This document shows positions 54,967 through 64,000 of a DNA stretch of 64,000 nt, one piece after another. The stretch's first letter is position 1; the number at the start of each line of letters is the position of its first letter. The notes beneath the pieces are model-generated. The model was not told the origin of the DNA and searched no databases. It saw only the letters and a program-made list of their open reading frames with translations. Position numbers and translations under genes: made by a program. This stretch comes from Azolla caroliniana (taxonomy: Eukaryota > Polypodiophyta): NCBI GenBank assembly GCA_043228905.1, contig JBHGNT010000013.1, positions 19,096,001-19,160,000 on the forward strand, written 5' to 3'.

Positions 54967-56442
54967 TCAATGTCCTATGCCGGCCGGATCTCGTAGACTT
55001 GGGTCCGATGCGACCCCTTTTATCCTTTCCCTGCTGCCCTTCGGCAAGGGTGCCACGACTAGCCTCACCTTCCGGTCCACAGTCTTGTACTTGGTATCCA
55101 CATGGGCCGTCCGATCAGACCCAACCCCTTTCCCGAAGTTAGTGATTACTTTGTACATCTCCAAGGAATTAACCGGGATCATCCGTTCCTCACTGAGGCC
55201 TTCTTTGAACACCTTCCGTAACTCCCCCAAGGTGTTGTCAAAAGAGACCGCCTCCACGACGCCGCTAACTTCTTCACCAGGGGCGAGGACTCCGCATATC
55301 CTGAGTCGTTCCTTTGCTCGCTTCTTTTTCCGATCATTGACGTTGGCTAAAGTACAACCTCCGTTCTCGGAGAACCAAAACTTCCTACGTATGGTACATG
55401 TGTGGGGTTCTTCCGGTGTGTCCGGACTACAACGGCCCCATGCCTTGATAGCCCTCTCTAAAAATCCCCTCGGTTATCGCCGCCAAGGGTCTCGTGGTTC
55501 CTCTCATGGTTCGGCCTTACTGTTAGGAATTGGACGGAGTGTCGTCCATCTTGGCTTCTTACACGCGCGTACGCTAACCCATTATCAAGCACCTTTGTTT
55601 CCATGCGTGCCACCGTAATGTACGGTTCGCCGAGTATCACTGGGTGCGAGGACGTTTCCTGCACAAAGAAATGTTGATCTACCTCGACATCCCCAATCTT
55701 CACACGTATATTTGGGCACACCCCATGCAGCTCCTTTGTAGCGCGCGTTGCCGCTCGTATCTTCCAACCGTGCTTGGTGTTGATTGGCCACTTCCCCTTC
55801 TTGTAGAAGTCCATGGACATCAGGTTTATCTCCAAACCATGGTCTATCTCCAAACCATGTTCTATCTCCAAACCATGGTCTATCAATGCAACCACCCGCT
55901 CCTGCACGTCCCCGATCCGGACAGGGGTTTTCGTGGTGGCCCTGGCCCAGTGTAACTTTGAGTAGTCGCTATCCGCAAACTCGTCTTCTAGGGCCGCATC
56001 CTCCAGGTGCGCCGTCCACACCTCCACCAGCTTCTTCGGTTCCGCCTCTGTAGAGAACCGCTTGCGCTTCACTAAATCCACAATGGAGTCGTGGAATTCC
56101 TTCTTCGCGATCCCAAGCACTTCCCGCAAAGATAGCTCGACCTTGTTGTCGAGGATCCGTTCTTCTAGAACCTTTCGCAGGTCCGTCATTCTTTCAATTT
56201 CGGTGCTTAGCCGGTAACCGGCCGACCTAACTTTATCCGGCGTTCCCAGTTTGCCAGCTTCACTCTTCTTCGGCCTGAACCGGGTCTCGTACCGTTGCGA
56301 GGGTCCGGTCCCTCCAGCCTTCCCGGCGCGCTTGTCTTCTACCAGAATCTCATAATTCTGGCACGCGGCCTCCACGAAACCGATCTTTTCCTCAACCGGA
56401 TCGTCCCACCCGGTAATCTCCCGGACCCGCTGCTCAGCGCGG
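54967..56442 (-). pseudogene. Gypsy-1 gag end and protease
   Basis: The open stretch up to 56442 contains helical gag-like sequence (EKIGFVEAACQNYEILVEDK, LRKVLEERILDNKVELSLRE) and then a retropepsin region (GDVQERVVALIDHGLEI, NLMSMDFYKKGKWPIN, GDVEVDQHFFVQ, HPVILGEPYITVARMETK). The active-site segment is tandemly repeated three times (55828-55881). A further segment, 54967-55257, carries DRKVRLVVAPLPKGSRERIK between protease and RT. Confidence 0.75.
55828..55881 (-). repeat. 18-bp triple repeat in the Gypsy-1 protease active site
   Basis: atctccaaaccatggtct occurs three times head to tail (one copy has ttct for gtct). On the minus strand it codes HGLEI three times within ALID...NLMS, exactly where a retropepsin has its single catalytic aspartate motif. 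Confidence 0.93.
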
Positions 56443-56987
56443 TGTTGCGAAAATACGACGAGGACACGTGAACGTGAAGGCAAGACCCCAGGGCCTTTGA
56501 CTAGAGGATATCAAATTCGTGTATTTATGTACTAAGAATTAACCGAAATTAGAAAGATTAACAAATTTCATTAACAAGTAGAAAGAAAGATTACAATTAA
56601 TCCCAAGATTGGGATTACAAAAAGTTTGCTAATGGAGATGGTTAGAGTAATAGATTAGAAGAAATGAGATATGGATTTAATTATTAGAATATTAGGGTTT
56701 TTAGATTCAATTCAAAAATTAGGGTTCTTGAGTTGTATGGCTTTGATTAGGAAATTAGGGTTTACTTGAGGGATATGGCTTCGATAAGATAGGGGAGCTA
56801 AGAAGGAAAAGAAAAACAATATAATATGGAGAGAGCGTATGGAGAGCCCGAGTGTAGGAAAAAAAAGGAATTTTATATGGAGTTTTTCCTTGATCATCTG
56901 CATGTCCACTTTTTGTTGCATGGCCTCTACTTTTGGTGAGGCTCCATTTTTTATTACTTTACTTTTTTATTGATGTACCCGAATCAC
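56443..56987 (-). repeat. TR-GAG-like element, left (3') LTR, internally deleted
   Basis: Shares agattaacaaatttcattaac, ttacaattaatcccaagatt and tgcatgtccactttttgttg with the right LTR. After catggcctctacttttgg the copies part. The end attacttttttattgatgta parallels the right LTR end. Short repeats of the ttagggttt/tatggctt type run at 56690-56790. Confidence 0.75.
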
Positions 56988-57469
56988 CATTGTCATCTGA
57001 TCCACCATATTCTTCGTTCAGTCTTTGCATTTCCATGACCGATTGTTGTGGCTCTCTTTGCTCCTCTAGAGCATAATGCTTCACTCTTTATGCATGTGCC
57101 ACCTTCATCTCGGCCATCTCCTTGGTTATCTAAGTTTCTTTTATCATCCTTTCTTGTTCCATGCATGCCTTTCAAAGGCTTTATCGAAATACTATTGTTG
57201 AGTACTCTCAACGATTCATTATTTAGTGTCATGCTCTCCTCTAGGTGCTTAAGTGACCACACCACATGTTTCCCACTTTGTCCACTTTCTTGGTATACTC
57301 TTGTGTTGGAATTGACCATGACTTCTACGCTAGTATTATCCTTGTTAGATTTTGTGATCACATCTTTCGTATCCGCTTGGTCCACTTGGCCCACATCTTT
57401 GCTTTTTGAGGTTTGCTTGGTCTATTTGTCGCACACATTTGCTTTTGTCATTTTGCTTTGCTTTACTTC

Positions 57470-57985
57470 CTTGTTACACGCATTGGCTTTAACCCTTGCT
57501 TCCTCGCCGCCATTGTCCATCTCTTGGGTCTTACATTGGTTAATGCCCAAGTCTCTCAAACGAGTGTGGAGGAATTTTGTAATTTGGCGTTGCCTTTGTC
57601 GTGCTATTCTTTGCCATTTCCACCTTATGGTTGTTCGTATTAGCTTTGACCTTTCTTTCTTCGCCACCACCTTCTGTCTCTTGGGTCTTACATCGGTTAA
57701 TGCCCAAGTCTCAAGAACTTTTGTGGGGAAAGTCTCTTCATGATGGTTGTCTACCCTCTTTGGCTTGATGTCATTCTTCATGGCTATCTCTTTAGACTCA
57801 TGGGCCTCGTACCCATTAATCCTCTTGTTCGAGCAAGCCTCGATTATTCTCCCCTCTTCTTTGCATGTGTTAATTTTGGCCTTCACTTCCTCGCCGCCAC
57901 CTTCCGTCTCTTGGGTCTCACGTTGCCTTTTCGACACAACTGCCCAAGTCTCTAGAACAAGTGTGGAGAAAATCTCGACACGGCC
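57470..57985 (-). repeat. Three internal repeats of about 100 bp in the gag-only element
   Basis: Copies lie at about 57480-57575, 57635-57740 and 57865-57975. Each contains tcgccgcca/tcgccacca, ctcttgggtct and tgcccaagtctc. On the minus strand they code a degenerate unit of the form VLETWA, RPKRQ and GGEEVKAK (57422-58102 frame). The spacing differs between copies. Confidence 0.75.
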
Positions 57986-58111
57986 ATCCGCCATTGACTC
58001 GTCCATAGCCATCTCTGACTCGATGTCATTTTTCATGGCTATCTCCGCAATCAAATTGGCCTCACACTTTTTATCTCCCACGATCATGGAAGCTTTGCTC
58101 ATGCTAGCACC

Positions 58112-58873
58112 TTAATCACTTGATGTTTCAGACACAATATGTGTTCCGAAACATTTGTCTTCGCTTGAAGTTACATTCGCCACCCTCAATTCATTGGTTT
58201 CTTTCTTCGTCATTCTTTCTTTGCAAGATGAGAAGGTCTCTTGTTCCACACCTTCTTCTGTGGTTACATCGTGGTACCGAACCTGGGCCTTTGTATCAAC
58301 CATAACATTAATCCGCATTTGTTGGCAGGCCTCTTCTTCCTCGCTCATCATTTGCTTCAATTTTTTCTCCTTTTGAAGCTTCTCTTCAGCCTCAACTTGC
58401 GCCTTTAAGTTCTCGAATGCCTCTTCCATCAAGACTTCTGTGTCGATTATTGTTGAACATTCCCTCTTCGAGTTTTCTTCTTTAGGTGGTAGTTTGTAGT
58501 TGCATCCCGTCCTCCTTTCACCATCTGTCATGGGTTGTGTTGTTGCCGATGAGAATCTTGTCTTCCTCTTATCGTGAAGTCGACATACTCTTTCCACTTT
58601 AGTCCAATCTTCTGTGACTCGGCCATTTGCACCATCGTCATCTTCAAGTCGGATTTCAATGGCATTCCTTTCCTTCCGATCTATCGATTTCACAAACATT
58701 AGGACTTTTTCCACCCCCACCAATCTTTGATCCCGCTCCGAGAGTTGTGCAAAGCGACACTCGAACTCAATGAAAGCATGCATGGCACTTTGGTGGGTTT
58801 TTAATGATGATACCCATTGGTCGAACTCGTATAGTTTGCATCTCTTCGGCTCTTTGTATCTATATGCCTCCAT
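58112..58873 (-). CDS. Gag-like protein of the gag-only LTR element
   Basis: 253 codons starting MEAYRYKEPKRCKLYEFDQW. Residues about 30-95 (FIEFECRFAQLSERDQRLVG, EKVLMFVKSIDRKERNAIEI) follow the same pattern as the gypsy gag at 60647-61105 (FREFEERFTRLSTLGKTVLD, CVLLFVKSVDAQDRDQVGLL), so it is a Ty3-type capsid domain. The rest is a charged coiled-coil-like stretch (EEAFENLKAQVEAEEKLQKE, KQMMSEEEEACQQM). No zinc knuckle is seen. Further open stretches (58102-57422, 57394-56993) on the same strand may be its decayed continuation. It presumably depends on a related gypsy element for enzymes. Confidence 0.65.
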   Translation of the reverse strand: MEAYRYKEPKRCKLYEFDQWVSSLKTHQSAMHAFIEFECRFAQLSERDQRLVGVEKVLMFVKSIDRKERNAIEIRLEDDDGANGRVTEDWTKVERVCRLHDKRKTRFSSATTQPMTDGERRTGCNYKLPPKEENSKRECSTIIDTEVLMEEAFENLKAQVEAEEKLQKEKKLKQMMSEEEEACQQMRINVMVDTKAQVRYHDVTTEEGVEQETFSSCKERMTKKETNELRVANVTSSEDKCFGTHIVSETSSD

Positions 58874-58918
58874 AAGATATCCTCCTGCCGCCTCGTTTCA
58901 CGTTGGGTTCACCAAAGA

Positions 58919-60080
58919 TGTCGCAAAAATACGACGAGGATACATGAACTTGAGGCAGGACCCCGGGGCCTTCGACCGGAAGATATCAGATTCGTATGTT
59001 TATATTAAACAATTAATGGAAAATGAGAAAGATTAACAAATTTCATTAACAAGTAGAAAGAAAGATTACAATTAATCCCAAGATTGGGATTACAAAAGTT
59101 TTATCTTAAGGAGATTACTAGAATAATAGATTAGAGGAAATAAGAGATTATGATTCTTGAGTGATATGACTTTGATAAGGAATTTTGGATTTTGAGAGAT
59201 ATGGTTTCTGTAGGGAAATTTTAGGGTTTATGGCTTCTTTAAGGAAATTAGGGTTTTTGAGTGTTATGGCTTCCGTAGGGAATTTAGGGTTTATGAGAGT
59301 TATGGCTTCCCTAAGATAAGGGAGCTGAGAAGGAAAAGAAAATTAATGGAGAGAGAATGAGTGTAGGAAAAAAATGGAATTTTATATGGAGTTCTCCCTT
59401 GATCATTTGCATGTCCACTTTTTGTTGCATGGCCTCTACTTTTAGTTGCTTAGCTTTTTCTTTTAGTTGCATGGCTTTTTCTTTTAGTAGCATGCGACCG
59501 TCCACATGACCTTTACTTTTTGCATGCACTCCAACTTTAGTTGCTTGCGTCCACATGCCCTTTACTTTAGTTCTCTTCTCTTTACTTTAGTTTGTTGCAT
59601 GATCCAATCTTCCATCTGTCCGCGTCCAACCTCGTCCGGTCGCCAATTGCCACCGCCTCGCCAGCTCTGCCGCCGGATCCGGTTTGCTTACCGGCCGGTT
59701 TCCGGTTTTGCTTTCCGGTCGGTTTCCGGTTTTGCTTGCCGACCGGTTTCCGGTTTTGCTTGCCGGTCGGTTTCTAGTTTTTGGGAACTTAGCCACCATC
59801 ATCCATCAAGTCAAAGTGGCCAAAGTGCTCTTAACACAAATGAAAAATGAGGCAGCTCAAGGTGCTTATATAGCCAGGGCCTTAAGTTTCCTATCTATGT
59901 GGGATAATTCTAATTTCCTATCTTCTCAAACTTCATTTTCACATAACTTGATAAGTATTTCTCCATTTTGTATATAGTAAAATACGTTTTGAAGCTCTTG
60001 AGTATATGCATCTTTCTATAGTAAGCTACTAATCTAATCTATAATAATTATTTCATTATTTTTTTACATAGTGTGTGAAG
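58919..60080 (-). repeat. TR-GAG-like element, right (5') LTR
   Basis: About 1160 bp. It contains its own tandem repeats: a roughly 37-bp unit with tagggtttatg/ttatggcttcc at 59155-59320, a ttttagttgcatggc unit at 59440-59500, and a 27-bp unit of ccggtttccggttttgcttg four times at 59690-59775. Next to it (58901-58914) cgttgggttcacca resembles a tRNA 3' end and could be the primer binding site; the tRNA is unassigned. Confidence 0.7.
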
Positions 60081-61204
60081 ATTCACACGATAGCGGTCCG
60101 TCTCTTCTCTCCTTAACCGGAACCCGGAGAGGCCTTCTAGCACCGACGACCAGAACTCAGAGTTTGTCGCTTTCTTATCTTCACTTCCACTGAACCAGAT
60201 CCCAACCGATGCCGAACAGTGGATGGCCTCTAGATGGCGCGCCTCCGCCTCTTCCATTAGTCGCTTCATTCCGCCGTGTTCGAAGTTCGTTTCTACAGCC
60301 CTCCGAGTATCACTAGCGTGCACTCGCCCGTTCCACAGGTATACCACGTTACTTCTGAGCGCCTTGGAAAACTCCACGCAGTCTCGCCGGTTGTGTCCAA
60401 CCGCATCACACCATATACACCGTTGCCCACCCGACGGCCTCCGGTCGTGTGGCGGCCCTCCACTTTCTCTCTGGGCTTGCGCAATCTGCAAGTCGCGCAC
60501 CATTTGTGTCAGCTCCTCAAGAGCCGCTCTGCTGGATGGGCCCTTGACCACGCCGGTCGACGCTGGGCCATTTTCAAGCCAACCCCGGGTTTCCTCCTTC
60601 CGTGTTGACGAAGGCTCGTCGAACTTCCTTGCCGGGGTGGGTCCCGTCACCGACGACTTCTTGTCGCCCCACTCTCGTCGTTTGTCAAAGCGGCTGCAGA
60701 CCCCTTGACCATGGCCCAATCGGTCGTCAGCCCATTATTTGTCTCCATTAGGAGACCCACCTGGTCCCTATCTTGCGCGTCCACCGATTTGACGAATAAC
60801 AAGACACAGCTCGTGTCCAGCACGGTCTTGCCCAGCGTTGAGAGCCGCGTGAAGCGTTCCTCGAACTCCCGGAAGAGCGCCGATGCATTCCTCCCCTTTC
60901 CGGGGGTTTCCACCCACTCCATGAAGTCCCGTTTCGATAACCGAAGCGCGTCATCAATCCCGTACCTTTCGAGGAGCCATGCTTCGAGTTCTCCCCAGGT
61001 CCGACATCCGACCTGCACCTCGAGCATCTCTACGTGGATGCTCGGTGTCACCACCCAAGGGAACTTGGCCAGACGTCTATCCTCCGGAATGTCTCTCATC
61101 ACCATCTCGGCTCAGTAGGCCATCAAATAGCTCGTGGCATCCTTCCCATCGAATCGGCCTATCGTGCCGACAATTGCTTCAATAGCCCTGTCGAGGGCGC
61201 CCGT
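60081..61204 (-). pseudogene. Gypsy gag, N-terminal part with zinc knuckle
   Basis: From the LTR edge leftwards: IEAIVGTIGRFDGKDATSYL (61112-61204), a stop, then the capsid IHVEMLEVQVGCRTWGELEA, LLERYGIDDALRLSKRDFME and FREFEERFTRLSTL (61105-60647). In another frame come FDEPSSTRKEETRGW, LEELTQMVRDLQIAQAQRES, the knuckle CIWCDAVGHNRRDC and MKRLMEEAEARHLEA (60719-60081). It runs into the gag-only element with DRYR. The remaining gag (AEQRVREITGW) resumes on the other side at 56442. No clear primer binding site lies between gag and the LTR. Confidence 0.8.
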
Positions 61205-61841
61205 TGTCGAGGTATTCCTCGCGGATGCATGGAATGAGGTGGAACCTCGGGGGTCCTGTACCAAAGAGCAAGAGAGGAAGGGGAAGAAACCCTCTACGTG
61301 CGAGCGTAGATCCACAGGGACACGGCCCTTCGACGCAAAGACGCAAGTGGGACAGCGACACAGAAAGACACGAATGTATGTATGTATTAACAAAGACAAA
61401 CAACAAGAACACGAAGACAACAAAACACGAAGTCGGTTACAACCGAACAGGCCGGCGAACAGATGCCGATACCTGCTCGTAAACGCACAGAGAGGAAGGA
61501 GTAGGTTGGAGGTGTTGCCGGAAGCACTCGGGCATTCCTCAGAGCAACGCGAGCCTCCCGAAACCTGCACAGAAGGAAGCTATGGCGTTTGCAAACCAGA
61601 GAGAGAGAGAGAAGCCTTCGCACGCAAACCGACAGCACTTCGTCCTCGACTCTCCGCGATCCCCTCGCCCCTCCTCGTCTCCCTCCTTTTATAGGCAAGG
61701 AAGGAGCCGTTTCCCCTTTACTTCCTACCTACCGAATCTACCTAGGATCTCCTATGTACAACATAAGGCGCACGTGCATGAAGAGTCGGTTCCTACGCTC
61801 CGGTGCACCGATTCCGCTTGTGGACGGTTTTCTTCACGACA
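61205..61841 (-). repeat. Gypsy LTR serving Gypsy-2 (3') and adjoining gypsy gag
   Basis: 637 bp with minus-strand ends TGTCGTGAAGAAAACC...CCTCGACA. The polypurine tract of Gypsy-2 (minus strand ggtgggggcgga) lies at 61842-61853. A TATA box (CCTATAAAAGG, minus strand) is near 61686-61696. On its left the gag of another gypsy copy begins at once, so one LTR joins two internal regions. Confidence 0.82.
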
Positions 61842-62184
61842 TCCGCCCCCACCTAACCGCGCATCCACCGGCATGCGCCAAATTGTGTTGGGACGGAGAA
61901 AACCGGTCCAGCCTTCATTCTCCGCCCGTCGGTTCTTCCTCGGTTTCGGATCGCTCGTCGTCGCGGTCCAAGTCAACCGGATCCGGCTCGTCGTCGTGAC
62001 GCTTCTAGAACGCTTTGATCCGCTTCCCAGCTACCGGTATCGCCATTCTCGTACCGTCGAGTTCCGCCAGATGGTTCGTCCCATTGTCGTTGGCGCTTTG
62101 TACCACGTAAGGCCCGAACCACCTTCTTGCGAACTTCCGTGTCGCTCGGTGCTGGTTATCAAGGCTGTTGTCGTAGACTAGCAC

Positions 62185-63414
62185 CTAGTTGCCTTCCTCG
62201 ATCTTCTTCGGTCGGAGCCGGTGCGTTCGGTCGAACCGGGCTTTGTTCCTCATCCTTGCTTCCCGAAGCTTTTCCGCAGCCTGCTCCACGTCCTCCGGTC
62301 TTCGCTTGAGCTGTCGTATACGCGCCGCCAGCAGTTCCTCCCGGCTCATCTCGTCTCTCCAGTCCACGGTTGCCCACGAGGAGATCGTACGTTCCATCGG
62401 CATGACCGGCTTCTGCCCAATCATGAGTTCTGCCGGCATGAACCCGGTTACCGAACTGTGCGTAGTTCGGTCCGCCCACAACGCGTAAGGCAGCAGCCGC
62501 GGCCAGTTCCCGACTTGACCTCCGCATGCCCGAACTAATGCCTTGACGATCGGTCTGTGTCCGCGCTCCACCTTTCCATTCGCCTCCGAATTCTACGCAG
62601 TGTTAAGCGAGAGCTTGACTCCTAGTCGGTCGAACAGCTCCTCGGCCTCTTCGGCGTCCAACTCCCCACGATCAGCCACGATCTTCCCGACGCACCCGTA
62701 CTGGCATATCACGTCCTTGATCAGGAACCGACACATGACCGCGGTCGATTTGTTCTGAAGGGATCGGCCTTCTACCTGGTTGGTCAGATCTTCCCGAGCC
62801 AGGACCAGATACCGCATCTCTCCTACTCCCATTGGCATCGTCACCAGATCTACCATCCATTTGAAGTGGATGGTCGGAGGGTACGTAGGGTGAAGCTCGT
62901 CCCGATGTCGGACTATGGAGTGCATCTGATAGCTCTCGCAAGTTGTCACAAACCGATGCACGTCCCGGTACAGTCCCGGCCACCAGTACTTCCCCTTTAT
63001 CTTCTCGAACGTGGCCCACGTTCCACGGTGTCCAGCCCAAGGGCTGTCGTGGTAGGCCGTCAGCAGCTCCTCCTGTTCTTCGTTCATCGCCACCACCCGG
63101 AGCGGGACGTCGTTCCTCTTCTTCGGGTGCTTCCATAAGTATCCGTCCCGGAGAAAGAATCGGTATGCTTTCTTCCAGATCCGGTTGGCCTCGTCCTTCG
63201 TCCATGACGCATCCGGCATCATTGTCCTCAAAAATCCACCGATCTGTAGCCACTCGCCGTCGTACTTGCTCTCGTCGAAGCCGTTAAGTGCCGGAGTGCT
63301 CGCCCCGTCCGTCGTCACGTACGCCGCCTCGAAGAAGTCCACGCCGACTTCTTCGTCCTCCGAAACCATGCCGCCCTCGTCATCAAACCTCGCCCTCGAA
63401 AGCATGTCGGCCAT
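62185..63414 (-). pseudogene. Gypsy-2 integrase
   Basis: Zinc module AYHDSPWAGHRGTWATFEKI, YWWPGLYRDVHRFVTTCESY (the second cysteine of the CxxC pair is now tyrosine), then KWMVDLVTMPMGVGEMRYLV, DRGELDAEEAEELFDRLGVK. A TAG near 62595 interrupts before NSEANGKVERGHRPIVKALV. The C-terminal part is QLKRRPEDVEQAAEKLREAR, FDRTHRLRPKKIEEG. Two clear defects, so probably inactive. Confidence 0.87.
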
Positions 63415-64000
63415 GGCGTTGTCTTTTCCGGGAAATGTGTCGTATTTCCGGGTCCAGGGACTTGATGTACGCTATCCACCTGAGCATCGCCAGGTCCGAT
63501 GTCGCGCATCCGGAAACCATGCCGAGAATCGGCAGGCAATCCGTCTCGATAACCACTTCTGTCCCGATCAGGTAGTCTTTGTCGGCCTTTACTGCCGAAA
63601 CGATACCCCAGAGTTCGCGTTTAACCTGGGCGTACCCTCGATGTCGTTCACTGAGGACCTTCGCGCCGAATCGGATCGGGAACCGAATGCCGTCCCCGTC
63701 TTCTTGGTTGACGACCCATCCGATCCCGGTCGGACTCGTATCCACCGTTATGTATACCGGGGTACCCTTCTCGTAGACAGCCTTCCGGAGCGCCGGTGCT
63801 GCCGCAAGAGCTTCCTTCAGCCTCCGTGTGCTCATCTCGCCACTCGAATTTTCGCCCTTTCTTCAGCAACCCGTATAGCGGCTCCGCAACGTGGGCGTAA
63901 TGCGGGATCCATATGTGGTAGAATGCGCATGCCCCCAGGAACCTCCGAACTTCCGTAACCAAGCTACAGTCGGTCTTCATCGCGGAAATGGCTTCTACCT
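63383..64000 (-). pseudogene. Gypsy-2 RNase H and end of reverse transcriptase
   Basis: The right-hand frame has LVTEVRRFLGACAFYHIWIP and HVAEPLYGLLKKGRKFEW (RT thumb and connection). A frameshift near 63840 leads to RNase H: YITVDTSPTGIGWVVNQEDG, VLSERHRGYAQVKRELWGIV and VVIETDCLPILGM. The catalytic D, E and D are present. Confidence 0.88.

Larger units (their letters stand above)
51557..56442 (-). mobile_element. Gypsy-1: degenerate Ty3/gypsy element
   Basis: Minus-strand order protease, RT, RNase H, integrase, LTR: RT comes before integrase, so it is Ty3/gypsy. It cuts into Copia-B at about 51556. Frameshifts every few hundred bases show it is old. Its gag end is interrupted at 56442 by the gag-only LTR element. 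The matching gag start may be the piece at 60077-61204. Confidence 0.87.
56443..60080 (-). mobile_element. Gag-only LTR element (TR-GAG-like), non-autonomous
   Basis: Two related LTRs, 56443-about 56987 and 58919-about 60080, enclose 1.9 kb with a gag-like frame and no protease, RT, RNase H or integrase. The LTRs match from their common start (tgttgcgaaaatacgacgag / tgtcgcaaaaatacgacgag) for about 500 bases. The left one then lacks some 600 bases that the right one holds, and their last bases match again. It sits inside gypsy gag. I found no clean target duplication. Confidence 0.75.
61842..64000 (-). mobile_element. Gypsy-2: Ty3/gypsy element running off the window
   Basis: Minus-strand pol of the same lineage as Gypsy-1 and better preserved; proteins match Gypsy-1 at roughly four of five residues by eye. 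From right to left: end of RT (63980-63850), RNase H, integrase, 3' LTR. The rest of the element lies beyond 64000. Confidence 0.87.

Noticed and set aside
59506-59850. Repeat protein with PVSGFA-type units
   Set aside because: A by-product of the 27-bp tandem repeat in the LTR of the gag-only element.
61112-61570. 152-codon protein reading from the gypsy LTR into gag
   Set aside because: The LTR part is cysteine/leucine-rich non-coding translation; only the last 29 codons match gag.

Overview
This window is nuclear DNA of a vascular plant. Three intron-bearing or MYC-type plant genes, two cytosolic-type plant tRNA genes, and Ty1/copia and Ty3/gypsy retrotransposons primed by the plant initiator-Met PBS (TGGTATCAGAGC) support this. 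The N-terminal half of the bHLH protein is far from typical angiosperm MYC2 sequences, which would fit a fern or another early-diverging lineage. I cannot name the species, and this lineage guess is weak.

Layout. 1-5.5 kb: a decayed minus-strand copia element (Copia-1) with its right-hand LTR. 5.5-9 kb: LINE debris, microsatellites and unannotated spacer. 9.1-11.3 kb: a seven-exon gene for a chloroplast PDZ-TPR protein (MET1/ZKT type). 12.2 kb: tRNA-Phe(GAA). 14.9-19.5 kb: a four-exon PLAC8 gene (CNR6 type) whose 2.7-kb intron holds antisense LINE fragments. 20.3 kb: tRNA-Lys(CUU). 22.1-24.4 kb: an intronless MYC-type bHLH gene (minus strand) with a tandem duplication over its 3' end and a 31-bp minisatellite upstream. 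25.9-31.3 kb: a nearly full-length, decayed L1-type LINE bounded by (GA)n on both sides.

33.2-51.5 kb is a deep nest of copia elements. An old plus-strand element (Copia-2) carries a 1.2-kb terminal-inverted-repeat element, a solo LTR with a CATAC target duplication, and a second plus-strand copia (Copia-A). Copia-A is split by a complete, very young minus-strand element (Copia-4, 36664-42143) with near-identical LTRs, GTGTG target duplications and one uninterrupted 1338-codon gag-pol frame. Copia-A breaks off near 43.86 kb against the U5 of another plus-strand copia (Copia-B). Copia-B's LTR is split by a complete but mutated minus-strand element (Copia-5, 43957-49928, target duplication GTGAG), a relative of Copia-1.

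51.6-64 kb is minus-strand Ty3/gypsy: a degenerate element (Gypsy-1), a pol-less gag-only LTR element (TR-GAG-like, about 56443-60080) inserted in gypsy gag, then an LTR that also forms the 3' end of a further element (Gypsy-2) running off the window.

The cellular genes are unrelated to one another (photosystem biogenesis, membrane cysteine-rich protein, transcription factor) and form no pathway. The main interest lies in the transposable elements: a probably recent autonomous copia, a copia family with a long extra domain after RNase H, a gag-only LTR element, LINEs repeatedly abutting (GA)n, and CT-repeat leaders shared by unrelated LTR families. All coordinates of exons, LTRs and substitutions were read by eye.
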